NCBI GenBank assembly: GCA_029974925.1
Contig: JARKQH010000014.1
Coordinates: 1-53,206 of the forward strand
DNA: 53,206 nucleotides
Source: Verrucomicrobiota bacterium
GTDB lineage: Bacteria > Verrucomicrobiota > Verrucomicrobiia > Limisphaerales > UBA8199
Direction: 5' to 3'
The first letter of the stretch is position 1. Every line of letters starts with the position of its first letter. Below, in pieces: positions 17,848 through 27,066 of the stretch. The position numbers were made by a program, and so were the translations under genes. The notes under the pieces are model-generated. The model made no database searches, was not told the DNA's origin, and saw nothing but the letters and a program-made list of their open reading frames with translations.

Positions 17848-18567
17848 ATGAAGTATTGCGATTTTACATTCGAGTCGGTGGAAGAGAACCTCGCGTGCGA
17901 AGAGGTGTTGCTGGACTGTTGCGAAGAGGGGAGCCGGGGGCCGCTTCTGCGGTTCTGGGAACCGTCCGCTTATGCGGTGGTCGTGGGATATGCCAATCAC
18001 GTTCAAACCGAGGTGAACCTGACGTTTTGCACCACGGCCGGCATTCCGGTTCTGCGGCGGTTTTCCGGGGGGGGAACCGTGCTGCAGGGGCCGGGTTGCC
18101 TCAACTACGCTTTGTTCCTGCCGGTGGATGCCTCCGGCCCTCTCGCCGGAATTCACTCGACCAACGGCTACGTTCTGGACAAACACGTGGTTGCCCTCTC
18201 CGCTTTGCTGCGAGTGCCGGTCGAAAGGCGTGGCGACACCGACCTCGCGATCGGGGGCCTGAAATGCTCGGGGAACGCCCAGCGCCGCCGCCGCCGGTTC
18301 CTCGTCTTCCACGGATGCTTCCTCCTCGACCTTGATTTGGAGATGGTGGAAAAGACCCTCCGCATGCCCTCCCGTCAGCCGGGTTATCGCGCCCACCGGT
18401 CGCACCGCGATTTTTTGCTGAACCTGCGCCTGGAGTCCGCCGTGCTCAAGGAGACGCTTCGCGCGGCCTGGCAGGCCGTCACCCCCTGCGACGACCTCCC
18501 GTTTGACCGCATCCGCAAACTCGCCCGCGAGAAATACACGCTCGACGAATGGAACTTGAAATTCTGA
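17848..18567 (+). CDS. lipoate-protein ligase A-family protein
   Basis: 239 residues. The ligase signature RRFSGGGTV is at 70-78, followed by GCLNYALFLPVD. The active-site lysine region is DLAIGGLKCSGNAQ (Lys139), then FHGCFLLD. This is the BPL/LplA fold that attaches lipoyl or octanoyl groups to the E2 and GcvH proteins of 2-oxoacid dehydrogenases. At this length it lacks the separate LplA C-terminal domain, so a LipM/LplJ-like transferase role is possible. ATG 17848 has GGAG nearby. The open frame continues 660 bp upstream over the hydrolase on the other strand, but without family similarity. Confidence 0.87.
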   Translation: MKYCDFTFESVEENLACEEVLLDCCEEGSRGPLLRFWEPSAYAVVVGYANHVQTEVNLTFCTTAGIPVLRRFSGGGTVLQGPGCLNYALFLPVDASGPLAGIHSTNGYVLDKHVVALSALLRVPVERRGDTDLAIGGLKCSGNAQRRRRRFLVFHGCFLLDLDLEMVEKTLRMPSRQPGYRAHRSHRDFLLNLRLESAVLKETLRAAWQAVTPCDDLPFDRIRKLAREKYTLDEWNLKF

Positions 18568-18686
18568 TGCGGCCAGCGTGCGCGCGGCGGGCCCGCTGGG
18601 GTGATTCAGCACGGGGCGGGGATTGACAGGAGGGGCGAACCCTTGAATGCTGGCGGCGCAATTTGTCCGCCCCGGCATGCACGAAT

Positions 18687-19838
18687 ATGAAGACAGCGTT
18701 GATTGATATAAAAAACGACTGCGGCGCCACGGCTTTACCCCGGACCGGCTCGGCAGGACGGCGATGGGCGGGCTGTCAGGGTGTCGCTGTGGCGGCGGCC
18801 GGGCTGAGCCTTCTGTTCCTGACCGGTTGCTCCAGCTCGCCCGGCGTGAAGCCGGGCGCGGCGCGCTCGACCATCAGCTACACCAATCCGGTCTATGCCG
18901 GCTCGATGCCGGACCCCTCCGTCATTCGTTACCGGGGCCTTTACTATGCCTTTGGAACCACCGGCAACCGGCCGCTGCCCGACGGGCGCATCTTTCGGGT
19001 GCTCCGGTCCCCCGATCTGGTGGATTGGGAGGAGGTTGGGGGAGCGCTGACACCGCCAACCACCGACAAGCGTTATCATTACTGGGCGCCGGAAGTTACG
19101 GTGCACGAAGGCCGGTTTTACCTCTATTACTCGATGGGAGGAGTGGAGCCGGAGAAATTCGAACTGCGGGTGGCGGTGAGCGATCAGGCCGAAGGCCCGT
19201 ACAATGATGTGGGGGTGAAGTTGGTTGACTGCGAGACAAACCGTTTCACCATTGACGCGTTTCCCTTCCGCGACGACGACGGCCAGTGGTACTTGTTCTA
19301 CGCCCGGAACTTTACCAATAGCGCGCCGGGGGAGCATGCCGGGACGGCCCTGGTGGTGGATCGGCTGCTGGACATGACTCGACTGGCGGGCGATTGCCGC
19401 GTGGTGGTCCGGGCCCGGTATGACTGGACGCTTTATGAAGCGAAGCGGCGCATGGATGTTTATGGCGCGACGTTTGACTGGCACACGATCGAGGGGCCGT
19501 GCGTCGTGAAGCACGCGGGCCGTTACTATTGCTTTTACAGCGGCTCAAATTATCAGACGGAACGCTACGGGGTGGATTACGTTGTCGCCGATCATCCCTT
19601 GGGTCCGTACGAGGGGCAGGGCGACCGCGCGCGCGTGCTGAGCGGGATTCCGGGCCACGTGCGGGGCCCGGGACACCACTCGATCGTGCCGGCGCCGGAT
19701 GGCCGGGGGCAGTACCTGGTTTATCACGCCTGGGATGCCGCCATGAAGAAGCGCTGGATGTGCATTGACCCGCTGGTCTGGACGAAAGACGGTCCGCGGT
19801 GTGCAGGCCCCACCTTCACTCCGCAACCGCCGCGCTGA
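18687..19838 (+). CDS. glycoside hydrolase family 43 lipoprotein
   Basis: 383 residues with a lipoprotein signal (SLLFLTGC, Cys48). A five-bladed beta-propeller of GH43 type follows. The expected triad is visible: general base Asp76 in SMPDPSVIR, the pKa-modulating Asp190 in FTIDAFPF and the acid Glu269 in TIEGPCVV. YHYWAPEVTVHEGRFYLYYS and PGHHSIVPAPDG are further family marks. GH43 enzymes remove arabinose or xylose from arabinan, xylan or arabinoxylan; the exact substrate cannot be read here. An in-frame TTG eight codons upstream is the alternative start. The gene stands alone, convergent with rmuC. Confidence 0.88.
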   Translation: MKTALIDIKNDCGATALPRTGSAGRRWAGCQGVAVAAAGLSLLFLTGCSSSPGVKPGAARSTISYTNPVYAGSMPDPSVIRYRGLYYAFGTTGNRPLPDGRIFRVLRSPDLVDWEEVGGALTPPTTDKRYHYWAPEVTVHEGRFYLYYSMGGVEPEKFELRVAVSDQAEGPYNDVGVKLVDCETNRFTIDAFPFRDDDGQWYLFYARNFTNSAPGEHAGTALVVDRLLDMTRLAGDCRVVVRARYDWTLYEAKRRMDVYGATFDWHTIEGPCVVKHAGRYYCFYSGSNYQTERYGVDYVVADHPLGPYEGQGDRARVLSGIPGHVRGPGHHSIVPAPDGRGQYLVYHAWDAAMKKRWMCIDPLVWTKDGPRCAGPTFTPQPPR

Positions 19839-19878
19839 ACCATTCGCCCGGCGGCCTGGTCCCGACCTCGAGCCGGGG

Positions 19879-21252
19879 TTAATCGCCGCCCCCACTCGGA
19901 GGCAGACGCAGTGCGGTGTCCACCGGTTGGACTTCCGTGATTTCCTTCCCGGCCACGCCGCCGCCCAGTTCAGCCAGCCGTTCTCCGGCGGGGCGAACCC
20001 GGCTTTGGAAGCTGGCGGAAGCTTCGTTGAAAGCGGAGGTTGCGCGCTCGAGACCCGCCCCGATTTTGGCGAAGTGCTCGGCGAACTTGCCGACCCGCTG
20101 ATACAGCTCCCGGGCGGCGTCGGCAATCTTGCGCGCGTTTTCGGTCTGGGCATGTTGCTGCCAGCTCACGCTCACCGAGCGGAGCAGGGCGATGAGGGAA
20201 GCCGGTGTGGCCAGCAGAATGCGCCGGGCCGCCGCCCAGACGATCAAATCGTGATCGCCTTCGAGTGCCGCGCTGAACAGGGACTCGGCGGGAAGAAAAA
20301 GCACCACGTGGTCCAGCGCGTTGGGAAACTGGCTGGGATAGTCGCGGTCCGCCAGCGCCCGGATCGTTGCCTTGAGCTTGGCGGCATGCGCCGCCAGGGA
20401 CTCCGACCGCTTTGACGGGTCCGCCGCCTCGAGCGCGCTGAGGAAATCCAGGTCGGGGACCTTGGCATCCACGATGATCAACCGGTCCCCCGGCAGGTGG
20501 ACCAGCAGGTCCGGTTTGGCGTCGCCCGCCTGGGCCTGTTCCACGAAATCGCAGTGGGCGCTCATGCCGGCCGCCTCGACGACCCGCCGCAGCGTTTCCT
20601 CCCCCCACCGTCCCCGCGCCTGATTGGATTTTAACACGGCGCGGAACTGCTGCGTTTCCTGGGCCAGAGCCTGGCTTTGCTGCGCCAGTTGATCGAGCTG
20701 CTTCTTGACCTCGCCCAGCGTCGAGGCTTGCAGGTTTTCGGCCTGTTGCAGCCGGCGCTGGTAAGCCTCGAGATGTTGTTTCAAAGGCTCGACCAGCAAC
20801 TTGATGGATTCCTGGCGCTTTTCCAGGTCCCCGCGCGCAGCTTCCTGGAATTTGCCGAAGGTCTGTTCGGCCAGCCGGAGGAAATCCGGCGCGCTCTGGC
20901 GCAAAGCCTCCGCACTCAGGGCTCGAAAGGCTTCCCGCAGGTCGGTCAGGGCCTTTTCCTGGGCCGCGCGTGCCTCCTGCAGGGTTCGCTCGTGGAGTGC
21001 CCGCTGCTCGGCCAGCAGTTGCTCCGCCGCCTGGCAACGCGCCTCGGCCGTGGCGCGGGCGGCAAGTTCACGGGTGGCGTCGGCGCGGGCGGTTGTCAGT
21101 TCGACTTCTCGCTGCGCCAGTTGCTGCCGCAGCTCATTGGCCAGGCGGTCGTCGGCGGGCGCGGCGCGTCCCCGGCCCCAGAACCATCCGACCAGCAGCC
21201 CCAGCAAGCCGCCAACCAGCAGACCGATGAGGAGATAGAATCCGGCAGGCAT
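19879..21252 (-). CDS. rmuC: DNA recombination protein RmuC
   Basis: 457 residues. One N-terminal membrane segment (FYLLIGLLVGGLLGLLVGWF) is followed by a long Ala/Glu/Gln-rich coiled coil (about 40-210) and the RmuC nuclease-like domain: KSNQARGRWGEETLRRVVEA, DLLVHLPGDRLIIVDAKVP, VVLFLPAESLFSAAL and RRILLATPASLIALLRSV. The DAKVP block is in the restriction-nuclease-like core. RmuC limits inversions at short inverted repeats in E. coli. It follows ridA by a short gap on the same strand and they are probably co-transcribed. Confidence 0.93.
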   Translation of the reverse strand: MPAGFYLLIGLLVGGLLGLLVGWFWGRGRAAPADDRLANELRQQLAQREVELTTARADATRELAARATAEARCQAAEQLLAEQRALHERTLQEARAAQEKALTDLREAFRALSAEALRQSAPDFLRLAEQTFGKFQEAARGDLEKRQESIKLLVEPLKQHLEAYQRRLQQAENLQASTLGEVKKQLDQLAQQSQALAQETQQFRAVLKSNQARGRWGEETLRRVVEAAGMSAHCDFVEQAQAGDAKPDLLVHLPGDRLIIVDAKVPDLDFLSALEAADPSKRSESLAAHAAKLKATIRALADRDYPSQFPNALDHVVLFLPAESLFSAALEGDHDLIVWAAARRILLATPASLIALLRSVSVSWQQHAQTENARKIADAARELYQRVGKFAEHFAKIGAGLERATSAFNEASASFQSRVRPAGERLAELGGGVAGKEITEVQPVDTALRLPPSGGGD

Positions 21253-21276
21253 GGTCCCCACTGAACCTCGCTCGCG

Positions 21277-21660
21277 TCAGTAGTGAGCCACGACTTCAAT
21301 CTCCACCTGGGCCCCCTTGGGGAGGGCCGCCACCTGAATCGTGGACCGCGCGGGATAATCGCCGGTGAAGTGCTTCGCATAAACTTCGTTCATCCCGGCA
21401 AAGTCGCCCAAGTTCGTCAGAAACACCGTGGTCTTCACCACATGGGCGAAAGTGAGTTTTTGGTCCTCCAGAATCGCCTGGATGTTTTGAAGCACGCGTT
21501 CGGTCTGGACCTTGATATCGCCCGCAACCAGATTACCCGTTGCGGGGTCCAGCGGGATTTGTCCGGCGCAAAACAGCAGGTCGCCAACGCGCACGGCATG
21601 GTTGTAAGGGCCGACGGCGGGGGCCGAACCGGCGGGTTTGATGATTTGTTTGCTGGCCAT
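21277..21660 (-). CDS. ridA: RidA family reactive-imine deaminase
   Basis: 127 residues, typical for the YjgF/YER057c/UK114 family. Seen are AVGPYNHAVRVGDLLFCAGQ near the N-terminus and the signature DYPARSTIQVAALPKGAQVE with the catalytic Arg that binds the imine carboxylate. It hydrolyses 2-aminoacrylate and related imines made by PLP enzymes. ATG 21660 is the family start; the frame is open further upstream without similarity. It is 24 bp upstream of rmuC and divergent from the FMN reductase. Confidence 0.95.
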   Translation of the reverse strand: MASKQIIKPAGSAPAVGPYNHAVRVGDLLFCAGQIPLDPATGNLVAGDIKVQTERVLQNIQAILEDQKLTFAHVVKTTVFLTNLGDFAGMNEVYAKHFTGDYPARSTIQVAALPKGAQVEIEVVAHY

Positions 21661-21827
21661 ATTCGCTTTGCGTGAAATGCGGTCATAGCGTAGGGCATTA
21701 TGGCCCCGCGTCAAGCGGAGGCGCGCCTGGATTCCCGGCGGAGCGGAAGCGGGGCGGCCCGCTCCATGCGACCGGCCGATCACATCCCGCCATTGTCAAG
21801 GCCCGCTTTTGTTGCTAGCTTTGCATC

Positions 21828-22433
21828 ATGGTTGAGCCTGGGCCGCGCATCATGGCCGTTACCGGCAGCCTGCAACAGCAATCGGTAACGCGTGTCGTCA
21901 TTCTTCATTTGGCAAAACGCCTCGAGGAAACGGGCTGTTCGGTGGACGTGCTGGACCTGAGGCAGGAGCCCCTGCCGCTCTACAACCCGGACACCGCCCA
22001 TCTCGAGCCGGGCTTCGAGCCCCTGCGCGCGCGGGTCAGCGCCGCCGACGTGTTTGTGCTGGGCAGCCCTGACTATCACGGGAGCATTGGCAGCGCACTG
22101 AAGAACTTCCTCGACCATTTCTGGCACGAGTTCGCCGGCAAGCTCTTCGCCACGGTGGTTGCGTCGCATGAGAAGGGATTGACGGTAACCGACCAGCTCC
22201 GGACCGTGGCGCGGCAATGCTACGCCTGGACGCTGCCTTATGGCATCAGTGTGGCCGAAAAGGTGGATGTCAAGGATGGCCAGGTGGCCAGCGACAACCT
22301 GAGACTGCGACTGGAAATGTTGGTGCGTGACGCGCGGGTTTATGGCGCGTTGCTGGCCGCCCAACGGCGGGCGGACCTGGCGTGCGCCGACCCCTGCTTC
22401 ATGGCACGACTGCGAAAGATGTACGCGAAATGA
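21828..22433 (+). CDS. NADPH-dependent FMN reductase-family flavoprotein
   Basis: 201 residues with a flavodoxin-like fold. The phosphate-binding loop is AVTGSLQQQSVTR, and the flavin loop is VLGSPDYHGSIGSALKNFLD. These mark the NADPH-dependent FMN reductase family (ArsH/SsuE-like). The enzyme reduces FMN or quinones using NAD(P)H; its partner is unknown. Its TGA stop overlaps the ATG of the large lyase gene (ATGA), implying translational coupling, which is odd for a cytosolic flavoprotein and an exported enzyme. ATG 21852 is an alternative start. Confidence 0.87.
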   Translation: MVEPGPRIMAVTGSLQQQSVTRVVILHLAKRLEETGCSVDVLDLRQEPLPLYNPDTAHLEPGFEPLRARVSAADVFVLGSPDYHGSIGSALKNFLDHFWHEFAGKLFATVVASHEKGLTVTDQLRTVARQCYAWTLPYGISVAEKVDVKDGQVASDNLRLRLEMLVRDARVYGALLAAQRRADLACADPCFMARLRKMYAK

Positions 22434-25400
22434 GGGTTGCGCCCTGTTCCTCCCGCGCGCTGCTTCTGGCTCTGGCGCTCTCCAGCGCGGCCGCGTTTGC
22501 CCAAAGCGCCATCCTCGAGGACAACTTCGAGTGGGGTGGCGCGGTGCCCAACCCGGCCCTGTGGCCGCAGGTCGTCGGCGCCACTCTGGAGTCGTCCGCA
22601 GGTTACTTTGGCTCGAATAACAGTTATCTCCGCATCAGCGGGGCGGGCAGGAAGGTGTTCTCCGGCGATTGGTCCGCTCAACTGGCCGGCAGAACCAGCA
22701 CGTTCGCGTTCGATTATTATGAACCCTCCTCCTCGGCGGGCTACCTGGTGACCGGGTACGCCGCCGGCACCAGCGACATCAATGTGGATGGCGCGTTCGC
22801 GCGCATTTCGCTGGCGGCGGGAACCGTGAGCTTCAACGCCACGGCGGGAACTTCCCTCACCAACTCCGGAACAACCAACTATCCGCGCGACACCCGGCTC
22901 ACGTTCAGTCTCGTGCTCAACCACACCGCCGAGGCTCAACCCTTTAATGGCGGCCTGTTGCCGGCCAAAACCATGGAGGTGTGGTACTACAACTGGCAGA
23001 CCCGCGAAACCGTTTATGCGCTGACGATTGCCACGGACGCCTCGACCCGCTCGCCGGCCGCCGTGGCCTTCCGCACGTGGTCAACCGAAACCGGGGTGCT
23101 GGCGTATTTCGATAATGTCAAACTGCTCGATGGCCTGAGAATCGTCACGGATGGATTTGTGCCTGAGGACCCGCCGGTCCCGCCTTCGATTCCCCCGCGG
23201 CCGTTTGTGCATCCGAGCGTTTACAACACCCAGGAGGAGCTCGAACGCATCCGCTACCGCGTCAATGCCGAACCCGGCTCGGCGGCCGCGGCCGGCTGGT
23301 CGCAACTGCTCGGCTCGGGCCTGGCGTCGCTGAGCTACCAGCATGTGCCTTACTCCAATGTCGTGGTGGTGGGCAGCGGCACCTCCCCCAGCGAAACCCA
23401 ATATCGGCGGGACGCGCATGCCGCCCGCGGCCTGGCGCTGCGCTGGGTGATGACCGGCGACCCCCGCTATCGGGACAAGGCCCGCCAAATCCTCAACGAT
23501 TGGGCCAACACGTTCCAGACCATGAGTCCCGCCCCCGGAACCTCCACCTCGCAAATTCAGCTTGAAGCCGCCTGGGCGGCCCCCATTTGGGTCGCCGCGG
23601 CGGACTTGGTGCGGTATTTTGACGGGGGGAGCGCCGCCTGGTCACCGGCTGAAATCGCGCAGTTCGACCGCATGCTGGATTACCTCTACGTGGAATCCGC
23701 CAAGAGTGCCACGCGCAACAACAATTGGGGGGCTTCGGCGGCGCTGGCGATGATCAGCATCGGGGCTTACCAGGAGAACCGGGACCGCTTCAACGCCGGC
23801 ATCAAGACCTGGCGGGACCGCCTGATCGGGATCAACCAGGCGGTGGATGCCTACAACGACGACTCGATTTACGAGGTCTGCCGCGACACGGTTCATCCCC
23901 AATACACCCTGACCGTTTGGGCCCAAGCTGCCGAGGTGGTCTGGAAACACGACGTGGACCTGTACGGAATCACGCTCGATGCCGACCCGCGGCCGCAATA
24001 CGCGCGGAATCTCGAGTATTTCGCCGAGTTGTTTATGGGCCTGCGCCAGCCCCCGTGCGATGCGACCTTTACCGGAAACTACGTGGGCGAACAGATACGG
24101 GCCAACGCCTACGATGTGGGCCACAATCATTACGTTCGTCGCTGCGGCCTCGCGTCCATGCCGGTTTTTCAAGACTTGGTCATCAACCATTGGCGTCCCG
24201 GCGGCTTCGACGACCACTTTCCAGCCTGGACGACCCTCACCCACGGCGACCTTTCCACCGGCATCCCGCAAGTGATTTCTCTGGCTCTGGCCGACCCGAA
24301 CTCGGGGACGGTCCTGCAGCCTGTGACCAACGGCATCACAGTGAATCGGCGGGAAATCCCGGGCTCGAATGCCGTGCTCATGGCGCAGGTTGAGGGCGTG
24401 GTCAATTGGGTGCAGTTCGCCCGCAACGATGTTCCGGCCGGCCCCGCTGATACCACCGCTCCCTTCACCACCGCGCTACCCGAACCGGGTAACTACTTCC
24501 TCGGGGCTCTGCCGGTGCGCGCGATGGCGGGGGGGTTGCTTCCGGGCGACCGATTCGTTCGGTTTCTGACGGTGATTGACCTCCCACCGATGTGGAAGTT
24601 GCACAATATCGGTTTGCCCGCCGTGCCTGCCTGGGCGAGTGTCGAATCCACGAACTTTACGCTGGCCGCCGCGGGGTCGGCCATCGCAGGGACCTATGAC
24701 CAGTTTGGCTTCGCGGCATCTGAAATTGATGGGGATGCGCAAATCACGGCCTGCCTCCAGGGGCTTGATGGCGAAGACCCGAATGCGCAAGCCGGAGTCA
24801 TGTTCCGGCAGGGGCTGAAACCCGGGGCCCCCAACGTTTTTCTTCACCTCACGCCGACACCCACCAACGGCGTCCGTTTGCAGGCCCGCCCGGTTTTCAA
24901 CACCGCGACCACAAATGCGGCCGGTGCGAACCTGCCGCTGCCGGCCTGGCTTCGCCTGGTCCGGTTCGGAGACTTGTTCTCGGCTTACGGCTCAACGGAC
25001 GGCCGGTTCTGGACCCCTCTCGGAACGATTGATTTGCCGCTGAACCCGCGTTTGGAGGCCGGGCTCGCTGTCGCCAGCCGCACCTCGAACAGCGTGGCGC
25101 GGGTGGAATTCCGGGAGGTGATGATTGAACCCCTGACCCCCTCTTACGACCAATGGAAAGATTGGCTGTTGGTTCGCCGGGGCCAGACCAACGCCCTCGC
25201 GCTGTTGCCGGAAGGGGATCCCGATGGAGACGGGCGCTTGAACCGCGTCGAATACTATCTGGGTTCGGATCCGCTGACCCCCGATGCTTTGCCGTGCGTC
25301 GAATTAAGCGGCTTCGAAGGCCCGGACAAAGTGAAGTTGCGTTTCACCGAGCGAAAGAACGCCGCCGACTTGGGGCGCGTCTTCCAATACTCGACAAACC

Positions 25401-25534
25401 TGATCCAATGGTCCGTGGTTGTGCCTTCGGCCATGGTGCAGCTCGAGGACCGGGGCAGTGTGGTGATCCGGGAAGTCACGCTGCCAGCTCCGCATACCCA
25501 GGGCTTTTACACCAGCACCTATCCGCCACCTTGA
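22430..25534 (+). CDS. secreted alginate-lyase-like multidomain protein
   Basis: 1,034 residues with a signal peptide (ALLLALALSSAAAFAQ). Visible order: an N-terminal jelly-roll (about 28-240); an alginate-lyase-type alpha/alpha toroid (about 255-620) with NNNWGASAALAMISIGAY, RDTVHPQYTLTVWAQAAEVV and AYDVGHNHYVRR; a DUF1349-like beta-sandwich (about 755-915, GVMFRQG, AYGSTDGRFWTPLG); and a tail with GDPDGDGRLNRVEYYLGSDP and FQYSTNLIQWSVVV. The His/Tyr/Asn elements fit a beta-eliminating polysaccharide lyase. Whether the substrate is alginate, glucuronan or another uronan is not decided. The start overlaps the FMN reductase stop. Confidence 0.85.
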   Translation: MRVAPCSSRALLLALALSSAAAFAQSAILEDNFEWGGAVPNPALWPQVVGATLESSAGYFGSNNSYLRISGAGRKVFSGDWSAQLAGRTSTFAFDYYEPSSSAGYLVTGYAAGTSDINVDGAFARISLAAGTVSFNATAGTSLTNSGTTNYPRDTRLTFSLVLNHTAEAQPFNGGLLPAKTMEVWYYNWQTRETVYALTIATDASTRSPAAVAFRTWSTETGVLAYFDNVKLLDGLRIVTDGFVPEDPPVPPSIPPRPFVHPSVYNTQEELERIRYRVNAEPGSAAAAGWSQLLGSGLASLSYQHVPYSNVVVVGSGTSPSETQYRRDAHAARGLALRWVMTGDPRYRDKARQILNDWANTFQTMSPAPGTSTSQIQLEAAWAAPIWVAAADLVRYFDGGSAAWSPAEIAQFDRMLDYLYVESAKSATRNNNWGASAALAMISIGAYQENRDRFNAGIKTWRDRLIGINQAVDAYNDDSIYEVCRDTVHPQYTLTVWAQAAEVVWKHDVDLYGITLDADPRPQYARNLEYFAELFMGLRQPPCDATFTGNYVGEQIRANAYDVGHNHYVRRCGLASMPVFQDLVINHWRPGGFDDHFPAWTTLTHGDLSTGIPQVISLALADPNSGTVLQPVTNGITVNRREIPGSNAVLMAQVEGVVNWVQFARNDVPAGPADTTAPFTTALPEPGNYFLGALPVRAMAGGLLPGDRFVRFLTVIDLPPMWKLHNIGLPAVPAWASVESTNFTLAAAGSAIAGTYDQFGFAASEIDGDAQITACLQGLDGEDPNAQAGVMFRQGLKPGAPNVFLHLTPTPTNGVRLQARPVFNTATTNAAGANLPLPAWLRLVRFGDLFSAYGSTDGRFWTPLGTIDLPLNPRLEAGLAVASRTSNSVARVEFREVMIEPLTPSYDQWKDWLLVRRGQTNALALLPEGDPDGDGRLNRVEYYLGSDPLTPDALPCVELSGFEGPDKVKLRFTERKNAADLGRVFQYSTNLIQWSVVVPSAMVQLEDRGSVVIREVTLPAPHTQGFYTSTYPPP

Positions 25535-25548
25535 ACTCCCCCCTTGTT

Positions 25549-26931
25549 ATGAAACCCTCGGAATCCCATCGCCCGCAGACTCGGCGGGCTTTCCTCCGTA
25601 CCTCGACCGTTGGCGTGGCAGCTCTGGCCCAAGCCCCGCTGCTCTGGGGACAGGCAGACCGCTTTAAAGGCGCCAACGAACGGGTGCGCGTGGCGGTCAT
25701 CGGCATCCATGGCATGGGCCAGAACCACATCGCCGAATACGCGAAGCTTCCCAACGTCGAGGTGGCCGCGCTTTGCGACGTGGACCAGAACCTGTTCGCC
25801 GAGGTGATCCAAAAGCGCCTCAAGGACAAGCCCGCCCCGAAAACTTATACCGACCTGCGCCGTTTGTACGAGGACCGGAGCATAGACGCCGTTTCGGTCG
25901 TCACGCCGAATCACTGGCATGCGCTGGCCGCCATTTGGGCCATCCAGGCCGGGAAACACGTTTCAGTCGAAAAACCCTGCTGCCACAACTTTTTCGAGGG
26001 GCGAAAGCTGGTCGAGGCTGCGGCGAAATATCCGAGAATCGTGGTCCAGGATGGCGCGGAACAGCGGTCGAATCCGTGCGCGCAATCCATGGCCCAGTTC
26101 CTGCATGAGGGCGGATTGGGCGAGGTCTATATGGCCAAAGGCATTTGCTACAAGCGCCGGGATACCATCAAGCACACCCCGGATGAGCCGGTGCCGGCGG
26201 GGGTGGATTATGACCTGTGGCTCGGGCCGGCGCCCAAACGGCCCTTCTCGCGCAACCGCTTTCACTACAATTGGCACTGGCATTGGGACTACGGCAACGG
26301 CGACATCGGCAATCAGGGCGTCCACGAGATGGACATCGCGCGCTGGGGGCTCGGCGTGACGCTGCCCACGCGCGTTTGCGCCATGGGCGGCCACGTCATG
26401 TTCCAGGACGATCAGCAGACCCCCAACGTGCTGCTCGCGGTGTTCGAGTTCCCCAGCCCTGCGGGCGGCGGCGACAAAAAGAAGCTCCTCCAGTTCGAGG
26501 TCCGCCACTGGTATGTCAATCGCGAACTCGATCTGGCGCCGGAAAAAGCGGCCCATTCCTACATGACCAGCGCCGCCAACGTGGTCGGCAACCTGTTCTT
26601 CGGCGCCAAAGGATACCTGGCGAAAAACGTAAACGAATGGCGCGCCTTCATGGGCCCCCAGCTCGAGCCCGGCCCAACCGGCCAGGGCGAAGCGAACCAT
26701 TATCGCCATTTCATCGAAGCCATCCGCGCCGGCGACCCCGCTTGCGCCAACGGTGACATTCGCGAAGGCTTTTACACTTGCGCCCTGGTGCACCTGGCCA
26801 ACATCTCGTATCGCCTGGGCCGCTCGCTCGAATTCGATCCCGGGAAGATGGAGTTCAGGAATGACCCGGCCGCCAACGCCATGCTCACCCGCGAATACCG
26901 GCCGCCGTTTGTCGTGCCGGACAAGGTTTAG
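25549..26931 (+). CDS. Tat-exported Gfo/Idh/MocA oxidoreductase
   Basis: 460 residues. The N-terminus has a twin-arginine leader (TRRAFLRTSTVGVAALAQAP). The Rossmann motif is VRVAVIGIHGMGQNH, followed by the family EKP motif in HVSVEKPCCHNFFEG. The C-terminal part has HWHWDYGNGDIGNQGVHEMD, the substrate-facing His/Asp helix. Family members oxidise or reduce sugars with bound NAD(H), and exported versions are abundant in verrucomicrobia and planctomycetes. It starts only 14 bp after the lyase stop and is probably co-transcribed. Together with DUF1080 further on, it may act in a 3-keto-sugar route (inference). Confidence 0.92.
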   Translation: MKPSESHRPQTRRAFLRTSTVGVAALAQAPLLWGQADRFKGANERVRVAVIGIHGMGQNHIAEYAKLPNVEVAALCDVDQNLFAEVIQKRLKDKPAPKTYTDLRRLYEDRSIDAVSVVTPNHWHALAAIWAIQAGKHVSVEKPCCHNFFEGRKLVEAAAKYPRIVVQDGAEQRSNPCAQSMAQFLHEGGLGEVYMAKGICYKRRDTIKHTPDEPVPAGVDYDLWLGPAPKRPFSRNRFHYNWHWHWDYGNGDIGNQGVHEMDIARWGLGVTLPTRVCAMGGHVMFQDDQQTPNVLLAVFEFPSPAGGGDKKKLLQFEVRHWYVNRELDLAPEKAAHSYMTSAANVVGNLFFGAKGYLAKNVNEWRAFMGPQLEPGPTGQGEANHYRHFIEAIRAGDPACANGDIREGFYTCALVHLANISYRLGRSLEFDPGKMEFRNDPAANAMLTREYRPPFVVPDKV

Positions 26932-27066
26932 CCCGGTTCCGGCCTTTTGGCGCCCGACTGAAGCTGGGCCGCCGCGTCTCCGGGCGAGGCTTTGTCCCCG
27001 GGCCCGCTGCAACGGTGCGCAAGCCCCGGTTTTGCATCCGCACCGGCGAAACGTTATCCTCAGCCC